A stretch of DNA of 64,000 bases from Podospora pseudoanserina (taxonomy: Eukaryota; Ascomycota; Sordariomycetes; Sordariales; Podosporaceae): positions 1,612,001 through 1,676,000 of the forward strand of contig NW_026946671.1 in assembly GCF_035222485.1 (NCBI RefSeq). The letters run 5' to 3'. Position numbers and translations under genes: made by a program. Position 1 is the first letter of the stretch, and the number at the start of each line of letters is the position of its first letter. This document shows, piece after piece, positions 37,286 through 48,502 of this stretch. The notes under the pieces were generated by a model. The model ran no database searches. It was not told the DNA's origin and worked only from the letters and a program-made list of their open reading frames with translations.

Positions 37286-38099
37286 ATGCCTGGAGGAGTC
37301 ACCGTTCGCGATGTCGATGTAAGTTTTGGGAGCCCTTCGCCATGACGGCCTTTGCGACCGAGACCCGAACACTCTTTCGCCGTCCGAGTCGCTGCCAGCT
37401 TCCTCAAACGAGGCTCGGGTTGGCCGACGACGATGGACCGCTGGTCACGACAGCAACATGGAAGATGATGGGAGCAGGCGTGAGGGGGTCGAAAGATCTC
37501 TGAAGACGGAATTGTGCTAATCATATTGTGTTGCTTGGTTCAAGGCCCACAAGTTCGTCGGTAAGTCTTGCTTTGCTTCATTTTGCCTCGATATGTCTGT
37601 TGCGCAGTGCGGCAAATGGCTGACTCTGAATAGGCGCCTACGCCGCTTTCTTGAAGCGTCAGGGCAAGCTCCCCGTCCCCGGTTGGGTTGACACCGTCAA
37701 GACCGGCCCCGCCAAGGAGATGCCTCCCCAGGACATCGACTGGTTCTACGTCCGTGCCGCTGCCGTCGCTCGTCACGTCTACCTTCGCAAGACCGTTGGT
37801 GTCGGCCGCCTCCGCCGCGTTCACGGCAGCGCCAAGAACCGTGGCTCGCGCCCCTCCCACCACGTCGAGGCCTCCGGCAGCGTTGATCGCAAGATCATGC
37901 AGGCTCTTGAGAAGATCCAGGTCCTTGAGCAGGATGAGGAGAAGGGTGGCCGCCGCATCACGCAGCAGGGTCAGCGTGATCTTGACCGTGAGTGTACTTG
38001 ATCTCTCGAGCCGTTTGCACTTTGCTAACGTACGTAAACGTAGGTATTGCCCAGACCGTTGCTGAGGCTGAGGGTGAGGAGGATGAGGATGACGAGTAA
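37286..38099 (+). CDS. RPS19: 40S ribosomal protein S19 (eS19)
   Basis: Exons 37286-37318, 37545-37560, 37634-37987, 38044-38099, frame kept, 152 aa. Small-subunit head protein needed for pre-rRNA processing. Begins MPGGVTVRDVDAHKFVGAYA and contains PPQDIDWFYVRAAAVARHVY and RGSRPSHHVEASG. Exon 2 is a 16-base microexon (AHKFV plus one base) between two good introns. The acidic C-terminal tail (EAEGEEDEDDE) is longer than in yeast and common in filamentous fungi. Identification is firm. Confidence 0.97.
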
Positions 38100-39061
38100 A
38101 TGTCGTCTTTTCCAACAGTCGCTTTACACACCAGGCTCTTTGCTGAGTACGCAAAGATGTGAAACGGAAGGGTCGGCATGGCATGGATTCCCGGTAGCAT
38201 ATGGGTTAGGCGTCAAGAAAGGATTTAATGGCTTGCTTGATCATGCCTTTCCTCGCTCACCTAGGCGACCAAGCTGGCTTTATATGTGCTAGCTTTTAAA
38301 GCATATCTGCCATAAGACGGTATTTTCTCCAGCTTTCCTGCGCGTAGAGCGTAAATCAATACCCAACAAACCAAGTCAAACAAACAATAGTCCCATCTTC
38401 TCCGTGACTGACACGTAGGCCACGTTTCCACGGCTCAGCGCACCCAGTTACCTCGTCAAATGCCAACGTCGGCCTCCAGACGACATTCTCCTGCTGTGTC
38501 CTTAACCACTTATGACCCAAGCAAGCTGCCAGTCTCAACATCTAGCCTACCATTTTGTTTCTCACAAGCGTATATTTAGATAAGTAGTCAACCACTTCTG
38601 TCTCCTGGCTGGGAAGGTACCCGATCGCTTCCTTGTGAAGGCACTCTCCGAGAAGCATCTCTCACTCGCTACTTCGAGTCATTACATGGTTAGACACCTG
38701 CCATTCCCTCTAGTTCGTCATGGTTGTCGACGTAATCCAACCACACTGCGCTGTCTTCCCTGTTCCAAAGTAACTCCTTGGTCACCACTACCCACCACCC
38801 CCTTGTCTACTGTTGCCTAGGTGGCTAGCTATCAAGGTAAGCTTCAACCTTTCAGCTTCTTCGAGACCGCGACTTCCTTCTAATGCTCTTTCCAAGTGCC
38901 CCAGCTATTAGGCATCTGACCTAAGGTCGTCGTCGTCCAGGACCGAGAGCCGCAGCCTAGATTTCCTTGGTCGCCCGGTCCATCCATGTTTCCTCCAAGC
39001 TTCTCTCGCTATTCTCATTTTCTTGACCTCAACCCACGCATTTCATGACGCCGTCGAAAAA
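38100..39061. other. Intergenic region
   Basis: RPS19 3' region and promoter of the ankyrin-deaminase gene. No ORF, RNA or repeat supported. Confidence 0.4.
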
Positions 39062-41203
39062 ATGGAGACGTTCTCTTCGACTTCGATCAAGCTTACTCGG
39101 GAGGCGTTGATGCTCTCAGAACTCCATATTGCGACTCTCAATGGCGACCTCCAACATGTGAGAGAGCTCCTGAAGAGCACCTCCACGTCACCTGGCGGTA
39201 CAAGAAAAGTTATCGAAGCGCGCGACCGACATGGGACAACACCACTCATGACAGCCGTTCTCTATGGTCGTCTCGCTATTGTGAAGCTCCTTTTGAGATA
39301 TGGCGCTTCGAGGAAAGCACAAGACCTTGAAGGCCGTGTCACCTGGGAGTACTCGCGCGCTTCATTGTTCGACCGAAAGCCAAAGATGTACCAACACCTG
39401 GGCTTTCCCCCAATCTCCCGAAGTCGGCAACGTGAGAGAAGGAGAATTGCCATAATTCTGAAATATCCCGCCGCTTTGCGATCTTGGTAAGCATTCTGGT
39501 CCACCCCTACAATATGTGTTCCTTTCACAGATCCCTAACAGAGTGCAGTCGTCGAATTGGCAATCACCACTACTCGCGCAGCCGACTGCACAAGCGCGCC
39601 AAGGACCTGGTCATTCTCAAGCCTGTAGGTGGCTTCGAGACATTCAAGCCAGGCAAAGAGGGCAATGAGCTTCTTAGTGCAACCGCGGGCTTCATAGCCT
39701 CTGCTACCACTTCTCCCAAAGATGTGAAGGTTGAGCAGTTTGCAGTCAGCGGCTGGAAGCCAAATCCAGGCCGTGGTCCTCGGGTTCTTGATAACGTTGT
39801 CTTGACAGAACGGGTTAGGGATGTTATTCACCTCCATGGCCTCAAGGTTCGTGCGTCCCAGCGGGACAACGGCAACCAGACTGCTTTGCCCGAGCATAAG
39901 GGCCGATTTGCGGCATGCCATGTTGAGAAAAAGCTCGCCGTCTGGTGGGTAATGAAGGCCCTAAAGGAAGTCTTCAACACGTCAGATATTGAGCGCCTGA
40001 GGGAGCTGCGAGGGGCAGATGTCCCCAACTACTACCGGGAGGCTATGCTCTTTCTTGACCACGAGCCGTGCCAAGATGTAAGTAATCCCCAGCTGGCCTC
40101 AAGTATGAGGATGTTTGCTAATGCCAAAGGACTCAGTGCTGGGACTTTTTGCACCAGCTAAAGCGGATCACTGGGATCCTAATATGTGTCGAGTCGATAT
40201 CATTTTGCGTCACGGGCAATCGGGCATCTGGACCACAGGGGTGTCCAAACTGTACATGCCAGAAATGTACCAGCCAAAAGGAAGCACAGATGAGTCGCCC
40301 ATCTTCCTACTCGGCAATCCAACAAGACGACGAAGACAGCGATGATATGGAAATTGAGACTCGGCCATCAGAGGATGACATGCAACTGCCGCTCATTCAA
40401 TTCGAGACAGAGCTAAAGGGGACTGAAGACAAAGGTGTTCGCCAACCTCATTCTCGTAGCAATGGTGGGATTTACAATGGGACTGCAGCCCCTGATACTG
40501 TATGCTCTGTGTCTCCTTGAATTATAAACTTTGCTGACCATCTTAGTGGACTGTGTTCCCATCCACAGATCTTAGACCAGTGGCAAAGCCACTGAACAGA
40601 ATCCAGAAGAACATCGAGGCCTCTTCTAGACGGATCCGTGATGCAGCTGATCCTAGTAATGGAGCAGTCCTTACCTTCTCGCTTCCACACCGACCTGCTT
40701 TCAAAAGCCCTGTGTCATCTCCTGGCTCTGAAGTTACTGGCCGAACGCAGAGTGTTGACCCCGTGTCAACTATGGGCGGGCATTCAGCCTACTTTGAAAA
40801 TGACGGGCAAGACCCCAATAGCGAGTCTCCTGTCGCCCATACGAGCCCACACCAAGCCTCTCGACAGCCACTGCTTCACCCCATTTACCGCTCCCAAATC
40901 TCCCTCAATCTTGAGCGGTTTACATATGCTGGAGCCGCTACTTCAGAGGCGCCGGGATCCTTGCTTTCCGCACGGTTGAAGAAGGGCCGCGTTGGCACCA
41001 TCAAGGACAACGACGTTGACGTCGTGGGCGGAACCAACGACAATGGAAGTAAGCCTGACTTCCGCACGACCCATGGCAAGCCCAAGACGTCTATAGGTCG
41101 AAGGGGGAAATCCAACCCTAGAAATAGAAGGGAAGTTCGGCGGGAATCGAGCTTCAGGTCTAGGAGCACATTCGCAAGAGCAGTTGCTTCTCGGTTTGAC
41201 TGA
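39062..41203 (+). CDS. Ankyrin-repeat protein with deaminase-fold domain (HxE...PCxxC)
   Basis: Exons 39062-39486, 39549-40077, 40137-40499, 40547-41203, frame kept, 657 aa. Residues about 15-100 contain ankyrin-type repeats (ELHIATLNGDLQHVRELLKS; DRHGTTPLMTAVLYGRLAIV). The middle has a zinc-deaminase signature: H266-x-E268 in CHVEKKL, and P315-C316-Q-D-C319 in EPCQDC, 48 residues later, followed by a helix (LHQLKRITGILI). An intron splits PCQD|C. The C-terminal 250 residues are disordered and end very basic. The layout recalls fungal ankyrin proteins with SsdA/OTT-1508-like nucleic-acid deaminase domains. Substrate (DNA, RNA or nucleoside) cannot be read. No signal peptide. The first in-frame ATG is at 39062. 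Confidence 0.75.
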
Positions 41204-41849
41204 CTGTTTTGCTTTTTCTTGTTTGTGTGATTTTTCCATTTTCCTTTGCTTCGCTGTGCACTCTACTTTTTGTCGAGACTATTACGGCAAGTTGGTGGGC
41301 TTTTTGCGCCGGTGCTCAGCGATGGGCTTTTTGCCGTAAACTCAAATCACACGATTCCAATGTAATTTACTGTTGTTGTTTGCAGTCCATAAAAGGAGGG
41401 CCAGGGACAGGAAGTCAGAAGGTCTGTTGCAGGGCGGAAGATATTGCCCATGGTGTTGGTGGTGGCCTCGATCACGAATGTTATGTCAAGATATATATGT
41501 ATCTATTCAATTTCAGCTCTATCATGAGCAACCCGAGTACTCAAAACAATACCAACAATGGTCCTGTTTACGTGAACATCATGATGGGAGTCTATGGCGC
41601 GTAAGCCATGCCTGTCTAAGGTACCATCATATCTTTTGTATTTTGGGCATGAAACATGCCCCCGCTCTTCGTTTGTCCCCTGATCAAACGGACCGATCAT
41701 TACTCTAATGCTCTATTGCTCTTTCCATATACCATTCATCCGTCATAAACATGACCCAGCATGATGCACGCTTCACCCTGTACCCGATTCAACTCCAACG
41801 CCATGCCAAATTCGAAAATCGACCTTTTGATACTGGAGGTATCTGCCAA
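41204..41849. other. Intergenic between convergent genes
   Basis: 3' regions of the ankyrin-deaminase gene and ZIP gene. No other feature seen. Confidence 0.4.
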
Positions 41850-43058
41850 TCAAGCCCATTTTGCCAGGAGAGCCATGACGAAAACGCCCATAAACACACA
41901 ACCATACGCGCACAGTTGCATTTGCAAACCGGCCTTGCGCATCTCGGGGTTGAACATGAATTCGTGAGCCAGTAGCTCGACGAGGCCAGTGTACAGAAGG
42001 ATGCCGCCACTGATTGCATCAAACACACCATTGACAATCTTGCTGGTGGTAGCTTCCAGTGACATCGACTTGCTCGCTATAAGCCCGATACCGATGGCCA
42101 GAGGGGTGCTAAGAGCGTAAACAGTCCCGAGAACATATGGCGTCCATCTTCTAGCGTCCGGAGGCCATGTTGCCGTTGCAAGGCGAGCACCCAAGCCAAG
42201 ACCCTCAAAGGTCTGGTGGAATACCAGCACAACAAAAAGCACAGTAAAGTTTTCTGTGACGGCGAGGGTCAAACCAATGAAGATGGAATGAAATATGACA
42301 CCAAACTCGAGGATAAACAGGGCCGTCATCTGCCCCGCAAAGTTGGGATGCTCGTCGCCCTCGATATGATCTCGTAAATGGCCCAGGTGGTTCTCCCCCC
42401 CAGGCGGGTAACTGACTTCGTGGCGCAACACTGGGATTTGGTGTTTACCACACATTCCACCTTCGATGCTGCTGGCCACTGGCGAGGGGCTTCCGCTTGG
42501 GCTGCTGGATGGGACAAGTTCTCGGCCGTGCATTCGCAAGCGGCTGCTGACCGGGCGCAGTGCAGCACTATCCACCATGAGTGTCTCGGGGGGTTCCTGG
42601 TGCCCATGTGAAGAGTGAAAGCCGAAATCGAAGCGTGAAACGAGTATTTCGAGGAGAAACATGACCATCACGGTTGCCAGACCGATCCCCATAGCCCAAT
42701 CATACTCTGGAAGAATGTGCTCAAGACATTCATCCCGGAAGTTATCGGACGCTGGCGAGAGGAGATGCATGAAAGCGGTTGCAATGATGACTCCTGTACC
42801 AAAATACTTGGCGACGAAGAAGCAAAGCTTGGGTACGCGCAGTTTGGAGCTCCTCGCCAACCATACTGGCAAAAGCGCACCGACGGCAGAGCCAAGTAGA
42901 ATGATAAAGACGGAGGCGATACGCAATCCCAGATCATCTCTGCTCGACAGTGTGCCTACACAGCTAGGCGCTGGCGCTTCATCTCTGAGTAACAGCTCCG
43001 AGCGCTGCATTGTGTGATTTGACCAGCCTTCTCTTTCGAGGTTTACCGACGGGCACAT
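41850..43058 (-). CDS. ZIP-family zinc/iron transporter
   Basis: Single exon, 402 aa from ATG 43058 (386 aa if the Met at 43010 is used). Plasma-membrane metal uptake carrier. Eight predicted helices, the first being LRIASVFIILLGSAVGALLP. The metal path motifs are in helix 4 (HSIFIGLTLAV) and helix 5 (HQTFEGLGLGARL). A cytosolic loop between helices 3 and 4 is long and Ser/Pro-rich with scattered histidines (GFHSSHGHQEP; HLGHLRDHIEGDEH). The reading frame stays open upstream to a TTG at 43154, so a spliced longer N-terminus cannot be excluded. Ends ALLAKWA. Confidence 0.92.
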   Translation of the reverse strand: MCPSVNLEREGWSNHTMQRSELLLRDEAPAPSCVGTLSSRDDLGLRIASVFIILLGSAVGALLPVWLARSSKLRVPKLCFFVAKYFGTGVIIATAFMHLLSPASDNFRDECLEHILPEYDWAMGIGLATVMVMFLLEILVSRFDFGFHSSHGHQEPPETLMVDSAALRPVSSRLRMHGRELVPSSSPSGSPSPVASSIEGGMCGKHQIPVLRHEVSYPPGGENHLGHLRDHIEGDEHPNFAGQMTALFILEFGVIFHSIFIGLTLAVTENFTVLFVVLVFHQTFEGLGLGARLATATWPPDARRWTPYVLGTVYALSTPLAIGIGLIASKSMSLEATTSKIVNGVFDAISGGILLYTGLVELLAHEFMFNPEMRKAGLQMQLCAYGCVFMGVFVMALLAKWA

Positions 43059-44262
43059 GAGGGGGGGGTTTGGTGCGGGCGGTACGGCCCTTGAGAAGGA
43101 GGATCGGCCGGGCCGGAAAGCTGTGGGCGCAAAGATTGTAAGATTCCGTACCAAATGAAGTCTTAACCCGTCGATATGGACTTGATATATAATGGTGTTC
43201 TTGGTCGGAAGACTGGATCGTTTGCACTTCGCAGTTCAGTAGCCCGCAATTTTCTGGCGACAACTTTCTCGGGCCACCACGACTACAAAGTAATCATGGG
43301 CACCAAAACGACAGATTCGGTATGTACGAGAGACTGAGTGAAGATGAGGGGTGGGCAGCGAGGGCGCAACTCAAAGGCGAGATGGGAGGCGGGAGGCGGG
43401 AGTTCGACCGAGAACCTTGATGGCTAAGCTCCAGTCAGCAACCAGCTCGCCATCTAGCGCACGTCTCAAACAGCAAGCGCAACTACCACTACTGCAGAGG
43501 TTTTGGGTACGTGCGGAAAAAACACGCACCGGCAAATCCCAATGGCCCTCCTTGGACAAACAACCGCAGTGCTATGCTTGAGTAAAGATTCTTGATCGAG
43601 AGATGATGCTTCGGACGCAGACGGATGAGATAAGAAGCTTGCAGGATCGAGAGTCCAGAAGACAGACAATGCTTAGGTAAGGGAGCAGGAGAGGTTTAGG
43701 GTATGTGAATGGAAGACGGCCGTGGCGTGGAAAACAGCGTAGGTGCTCATACGCCGCAAGGAGACCGCAAGGAAACCGCATCGCCGGGAGAACGGTGCGC
43801 CAAAACAAAAAAGGGGAGATTCCAATCCCGGAGAAGGGGCCCGGACCTGTGTTTTAAGGCTTTTGGAAGGCACTCCCCGAAGACTCTGGAGACACCAAGC
43901 CGATGACCGCCAACCAGTAGAGAAGTAGCCACCATAAACATTTGCAAAATCCCATTGCGCCAGACCTGTCAACCTAATGGGTGTCCGCTGACACCCGGCC
44001 CCTAGCTTACCATCGGGATTGATGGCTGGTACTGCACCGGCACCGGTGTAATCTCAATGATTTCATGTCATTGGTGGTGTGGCGACCGACGTCAGAACAA
44101 ATGCATGTTTGGGACCATCAAGGTACTCCGAAGTCCAAATGGCGCCCAGTTAACCTTTCTTGCCTCCGAACCCCCCAGCCGCTCTTGCCGAACAGTCGAA
44201 ATCGCGGTCATGCTAGCTAGCCCTTCAAGAGACATTCCTCGTGGGCATTAGCAGCCATCTTC
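43059..44262. other. Intergenic region, ZIP promoter and MDM10 3' region
   Basis: 1.2 kb with only overlapping short ORFs on both strands, none recognisable. A small near-tandem GAGGCGGGAGGCGGGAG occurs at about 43384-43401. Confidence 0.4.
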
Positions 44263-45671
44263 TCAAGAAGAGTATTGCACTTCCAATCCCAAGCTTCGGA
44301 ACGGCTCGCCTAACCTTTGCAAATCCACACCAGTTCCGAGGCTGAAGATCAGTGATTTGGCCCGACCCTCCCAGACCAAGCCCAGATCGAGGTTGGAACT
44401 GAGCCGGGCCTTGAACACGCCCAGGTATTCCTCTTTACCCTCTGTTGGTTTCTCGGCAATCTTGACGGGTTCGGGTTCGGGTTCAGGGTCGTCTAGCCGC
44501 CATTCCATCTTTGCCTGGAAACTTCTCTCCTTTTTGCTCGGAAGTTCGGGCTGGTCGGATTCAAGATCAAGGCTGGGCTCGGCACCAAGCAGGAAACCGG
44601 CTGGTCGTCGGTTGCTCCATAGCTCTAAGCCGACAGCCCAATCACTCTCGTAGCTATACGCGTTAAACTCCATCCGTGTCGCCATGGCAAGAAAGTCCTT
44701 CGCCAGCACGGCATATGTGGTGTTGATGTTTCCCATGAGCGGGTTGATAGTAAGTGTCGCTGTCAGCGGCGTCCCTTTGTGCGTGGGTAGAGTTGCGAAA
44801 CGTGCACCCAAGGACATGCCTCCAGACTTGTTCAAGGTCCCATAGTACATTTCTCCTCCAGCGCTGAAGCGGCCATAAATTCGCTCCTTCTCCGTGGATT
44901 CTGGACTGCCCGTCCCATTTTGGGAACCCATCACAGCTACGGAAGCATCCCCACCGAAATTATACAATCCTCTCAGGCCAAGAAGCCCTCCGTCGGTCGA
45001 GTAAAGCCCCTCGACTCCGTATTTCCCCCGGTCGTATTGAACGACGCTCAGCATTGTACCTCCGTTCCGCAAAGACTGTTCACTGACAGCCGATATCTGA
45101 ACCTGCAGCGCCGGACTGAACCGCTTGATTACCATGGCCTCAAGCAGCGACTGTGGGAGATACAGCCGACCATACAACAGCGAGCTCTTGTCCTTATTCG
45201 GGACTTGACCCATATCCGCAACAGCAGGTACCTGGGGGATTGTCCCTATCTGAGGACCAGTTTCCCACGACCATGGTGTTCCTCCTCGTGAGCCGAGCTG
45301 ATGCAGCCCGCGATAGGATCTCATAAGAGCCCCTAGCGGTATTTTGTCGGACTGGGCAGGAACGGCAGCCAGGGGGACCGAGCTGTGGAGGTATGATATC
45401 GAGCCGTCTACGACGCCTACATTGCAGAGTTGATAGCTGGTTGCGAAGTGTGGCGTGGCAAGGGAAGAAAGGCTCAAGCGAATTCCTCGAGGCAGCGGGA
45501 AATCAATCAGTTCTGTCGAACACGCATCGTCAGCTACGAAACCAGTGAGAGGGGCATGGGATAAACATGTGTACCTCTTGCTGTCACGTTCAAGTCCTTG
45601 TAGGAGTTATCCTCGCTCCATCCTGTAGCACCGTAGAAGGCATTTCTGACATACTGCATAAACTCCCGCAT
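44263..45671 (-). CDS. MDM10: Mitochondrial distribution and morphology protein 10 (ERMES beta-barrel)
   Basis: Exons 45671-45575 and 45512-44263 (minus), frame kept, 448 aa. Mdm10 is an outer-membrane beta-barrel, part of the ERMES ER-mitochondria tether and of the SAM complex. The join gives VTARELIDFPLPRGIRLSLS, the conserved N-terminal signature after MREFMQYV and YGATGWSEDNSYK. Later matches include GRLYLPQSLLEAMVIKRFSP, GGEMYYGTLNKSGGMS and the terminal beta-signal SLGLEVQYSS. A Glu/Pro-rich acidic insert sits before the last strands. Intron donor GTACAC is weak but the frame is unambiguous. Confidence 0.95.
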
Positions 45672-46130
45672 CGTCGTGCGGACGGGAATACAGTCCCTCC
45701 TCAATGCAGACCTGCAACCGGGTTTTGCTTCTTCCTTGTCATTGACAAATTTCGCGGGAAATAGGGAAGTTGTCTTCGGATGTTACAAAAGTGTCAGACG
45801 CCACGGTCAAGTAAAGCCAAGGTTTCGAGGCCTGGCCCATTGAATGTTTTGTGCTCCAATCATGTGCTGCATGGGCTGGCATGGGGAGCTTGACCCCACC
45901 ATCCCGTCATCAGTGCAAGGGTCCCCCTCCACAACCTCACAACTTGGGGAGACACTCCATTTACATTAAGTGCGAAATGGCCTTGTGTATTCAGGTGTCC
46001 AAGGCGCTTCAAAGCTCCTGGCTCTATGGAACTACTACCCAAGTCTCGACCAAACATCACCCACCAAATTCCGCCACCCGACTCCAGGTCCCGTAACTCT
46101 CCCTGCACCTGATCTCTTCTACTCTCTAAC
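45672..46130. other. Intergenic region
   Basis: Promoter of MDM10 and 3' region of scytalone dehydratase. Nothing else seen. Confidence 0.4.
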
Positions 46131-46768
46131 TCAGTGCTCACCAAAGTTGTCGCGACCACTTGCAAACACCTTGTCAAAATCATACTCGAACCACCGGATG
46201 TTGGGGTTCAGCCCGGCAAACTTCCACACGCCATTGACCTTCTTGTAGTAGTGAGTGTTGTGGCTGTGGGCGTGGCCCTTGACCTCCACCTTGGACAGGG
46301 ACGAGTCTGTGTAGACTTGGTGCGGCACGCGGAGCTGATGGTAGCCAATAATCTCGTCGTCGGACACTTTCTCCCACTTGCTGGCACCGCCAATGAAGTG
46401 CTGCGTGCGCAGAAGGGGGTTGCCCAACACTGACTTGTCCGAAATCATGCTGATGAACTCCTCGGCCGGCATGGCCTCCCAGATCTTGTCGAGGAACGAC
46501 CGGTAGTCAATCTACGTCTTCAGTATCAGCCATTTTGCCCTGTCTGACTAGGCAGTTCTTCGTTGTGGATAGCCCATCAACATACCCGCAGGGTGGGAGC
46601 AATGCATCTTCGCAGACGGTCCCAGTCCTTGGAGTCGTAGCTGTCAGCCCACTCAAACGCAGCCTCAGTCACACCGAGGTAATCTATAAAACTTGATTAG
46701 GCTGCTTTCCAGAGTGATGGTTAGGACATACCCTCAAAGGTGATCTGCTGCTTCTTCTGTTGGGCCAT
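46131..46768 (-). CDS. SCD1: Scytalone dehydratase (DHN-melanin pathway)
   Basis: Exons 46768-46732, 46683-46586, 46511-46131 (minus), frame kept, 171 aa, the usual size. Dehydrates scytalone and vermelone in 1,8-dihydroxynaphthalene melanin synthesis. NTF2-like fold. Active-site residues are placed as in the Magnaporthe enzyme with an offset of two: Y28, D29, Y48, H83 in RTQHFIGG, H108 in KGHAHSH. Also conserved are [14 protein letters not shown] and [11 protein letters not shown]. No polyketide synthase or THN reductase lies nearby, so the gene is not in a visible melanin cluster here. Confidence 0.96.
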
Positions 46769-47398
46769 GTTTGCGAAATCGGCTGTTTATTCTGTGTCGG
46801 CCCTCGTGTTCATCAAGTTTGACCAAACCATCCATTCGACCTGGGACTTTCCTCGATTTATGTACCCCCGCGGAAGCCGTCTAAGAATTACCAGCGTTGT
46901 GAATGAATTGGCCAATAATGCAAACAACAGCGCCGAAATCCCCAAGGCGGAGTCCGGATGTTGGTGGGGATGTGCGGACGGGATGTGGACTCAGCACCGT
47001 CGGACGGCGGGCTCGTGCCTCCCTGTTCTCCAAAAGGCTAGAAAGGAGACCCTTACCGACCAGTACCACCAGTCAAAGACTAGTATGACAGTTTCACGGA
47101 TGGACCATTTCCCCTCTGATTAGCCGATGAACCGACTCTCCGGAACGAATTGTTGGCCAACGTCAAGCCAACTGTCAAGTCTAGAACGCGAACTACTGGA
47201 AACCGGATGAAGCATGCCTCATGACCGCGCCGCCCGATATCTGGGCCCGGTCCCGAATTACCCTCGCTTGATGACCGACATGCCGAGGCCTTTTGGACAA
47301 CTCCGCCCTGGCCCCGTCTCTCAGAATTCAGTCTGTGCAACAATTTCTAGTCACAACGGTATACCAGCATTGCCATCTAGCAGCCTTCAACCTAGCCT
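46769..47398. other. Intergenic region
   Basis: SCD1 promoter and 3' region of the DUF2293 gene. Short ORFs only. Confidence 0.4.
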
Positions 47399-48502
47399 TC
47401 AAGACTTCCCACTCCAGCCACTGTCATCGCTCTCATAGTCATTGTCGCTTGTGTCTTCATCGACAGAGAAAACAGCCAAAGCTTCCTCGTCGTCGTTATC
47501 AACGATGAAGACCTTAATGGGGTCGTCTTCCAAAACATCGCCATTCTCGTCGCCATCCTCGTCGCCATCCTCGTCCGAAGAGATTTCTATAACCTCGACT
47601 CCATCGTTTGCTTCCGCGCTGGAATTTTCCAAGGACTGTCTCGCCATTCGCCGTGTCACGCGCACCCCGTCTGGTGAAATCGCCATAACACCGCCCCTCG
47701 CCTTCCTTTCCAGGAACCGGGTGTATCTCCCCCTCCGCTTCTTTTGCTTCCTTCCTGGTGGCTCTGTCACACTCTGGTCTAGTGGCGAGGCTGTTTCCGG
47801 AGCAGTGACCTGTACCCTCTTTGTCATGACTGGGCGATGTGGCCTCTTCTTCCCCGTCTCTGGTGCTGCTCCAGTCGGCCTATCCCTACTCACCGTTTTG
47901 CCCCTTGCGCTATCTGCCCTCTTTCGGAAGAGGCTTCCCGTGGTAGCCCCCCACTTGTTTGCGACCTCATTGACTCTCTCCCAAACCCTTTGCCTGGCCT
48001 CCTCCCTGTTCACACCTTCTCTCAACAACATTTCGTAGTCTGTGTGAACATGCCTGATATGTGCTCGCACGGCCAGCATGACCTTGTCCTCCAACTCTCC
48101 TATCTTTGTGCTCCTACCCACTCTCCCGCTTCTCTTCTTGACGGCATGCTTGACGATGACCGGGATCGACTCTTTTGGTGTCTTGGGGAATAATTTGAGG
48201 ATGATAGCCTCGAACTTATCTTCGATCAGCGCGTCCCGCTTCTGTACCGCCTGGGCTCGCTTGGGTGCGGTTTCGTGATAGGAGGAGAGCACTTGGCGGT
48301 AAATGCGATCTGGACAGCGAATTCCGAGGGTTCGATTGCGCTTATCAACAACGACATATAAAGGTTGTTTGGCGGCATGGGTAAGTAACCGGCAGTTTTT
48401 GGTAATGTAGATGTTGCCTTTTGGGACGTGGCTATACCCAGGTGGAACAGGGGTAAAGTGTAAAAGTTTCGGCTCGTGGGCGCTACTTGAGGAAGAAGGC
48501 AT
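47399..48502 (-). CDS. DUF2293-domain protein
   Basis: Single exon, 367 aa from the ATG at 48502. Contains the fungal DUF2293 region around residues 90-170 (LFPKTPKESIPVIVKHAVKK; KVMLAVRAHIRHVHTDYEML), of unknown function but with the feel of a nucleic-acid-binding helical domain. After it come basic patches (GRKQKKRRGRYTRFLERKAR) and a strongly acidic C-terminal tail with DGDEDGDENGD. The basic clusters suggest nuclear location. The function cannot be named from sequence. Confidence 0.8.
   Translation of the reverse strand: MPSSSSSAHEPKLLHFTPVPPGYSHVPKGNIYITKNCRLLTHAAKQPLYVVVDKRNRTLGIRCPDRIYRQVLSSYHETAPKRAQAVQKRDALIEDKFEAIILKLFPKTPKESIPVIVKHAVKKRSGRVGRSTKIGELEDKVMLAVRAHIRHVHTDYEMLLREGVNREEARQRVWERVNEVANKWGATTGSLFRKRADSARGKTVSRDRPTGAAPETGKKRPHRPVMTKRVQVTAPETASPLDQSVTEPPGRKQKKRRGRYTRFLERKARGGVMAISPDGVRVTRRMARQSLENSSAEANDGVEVIEISSDEDGDEDGDENGDVLEDDPIKVFIVDNDDEEALAVFSVDEDTSDNDYESDDSGWSGKS

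Noticed and set aside
37319-37544. Possible snoRNA in RPS19 intron 1 (ATGATGG and CTGA)
   Set aside because: Spacing is only about 40 bases and no match to rRNA was recognised beside the CTGA.
46131-46768. Melanin biosynthetic gene cluster
   Set aside because: Only scytalone dehydratase is present; no polyketide synthase, reductase or regulator lies in the window.
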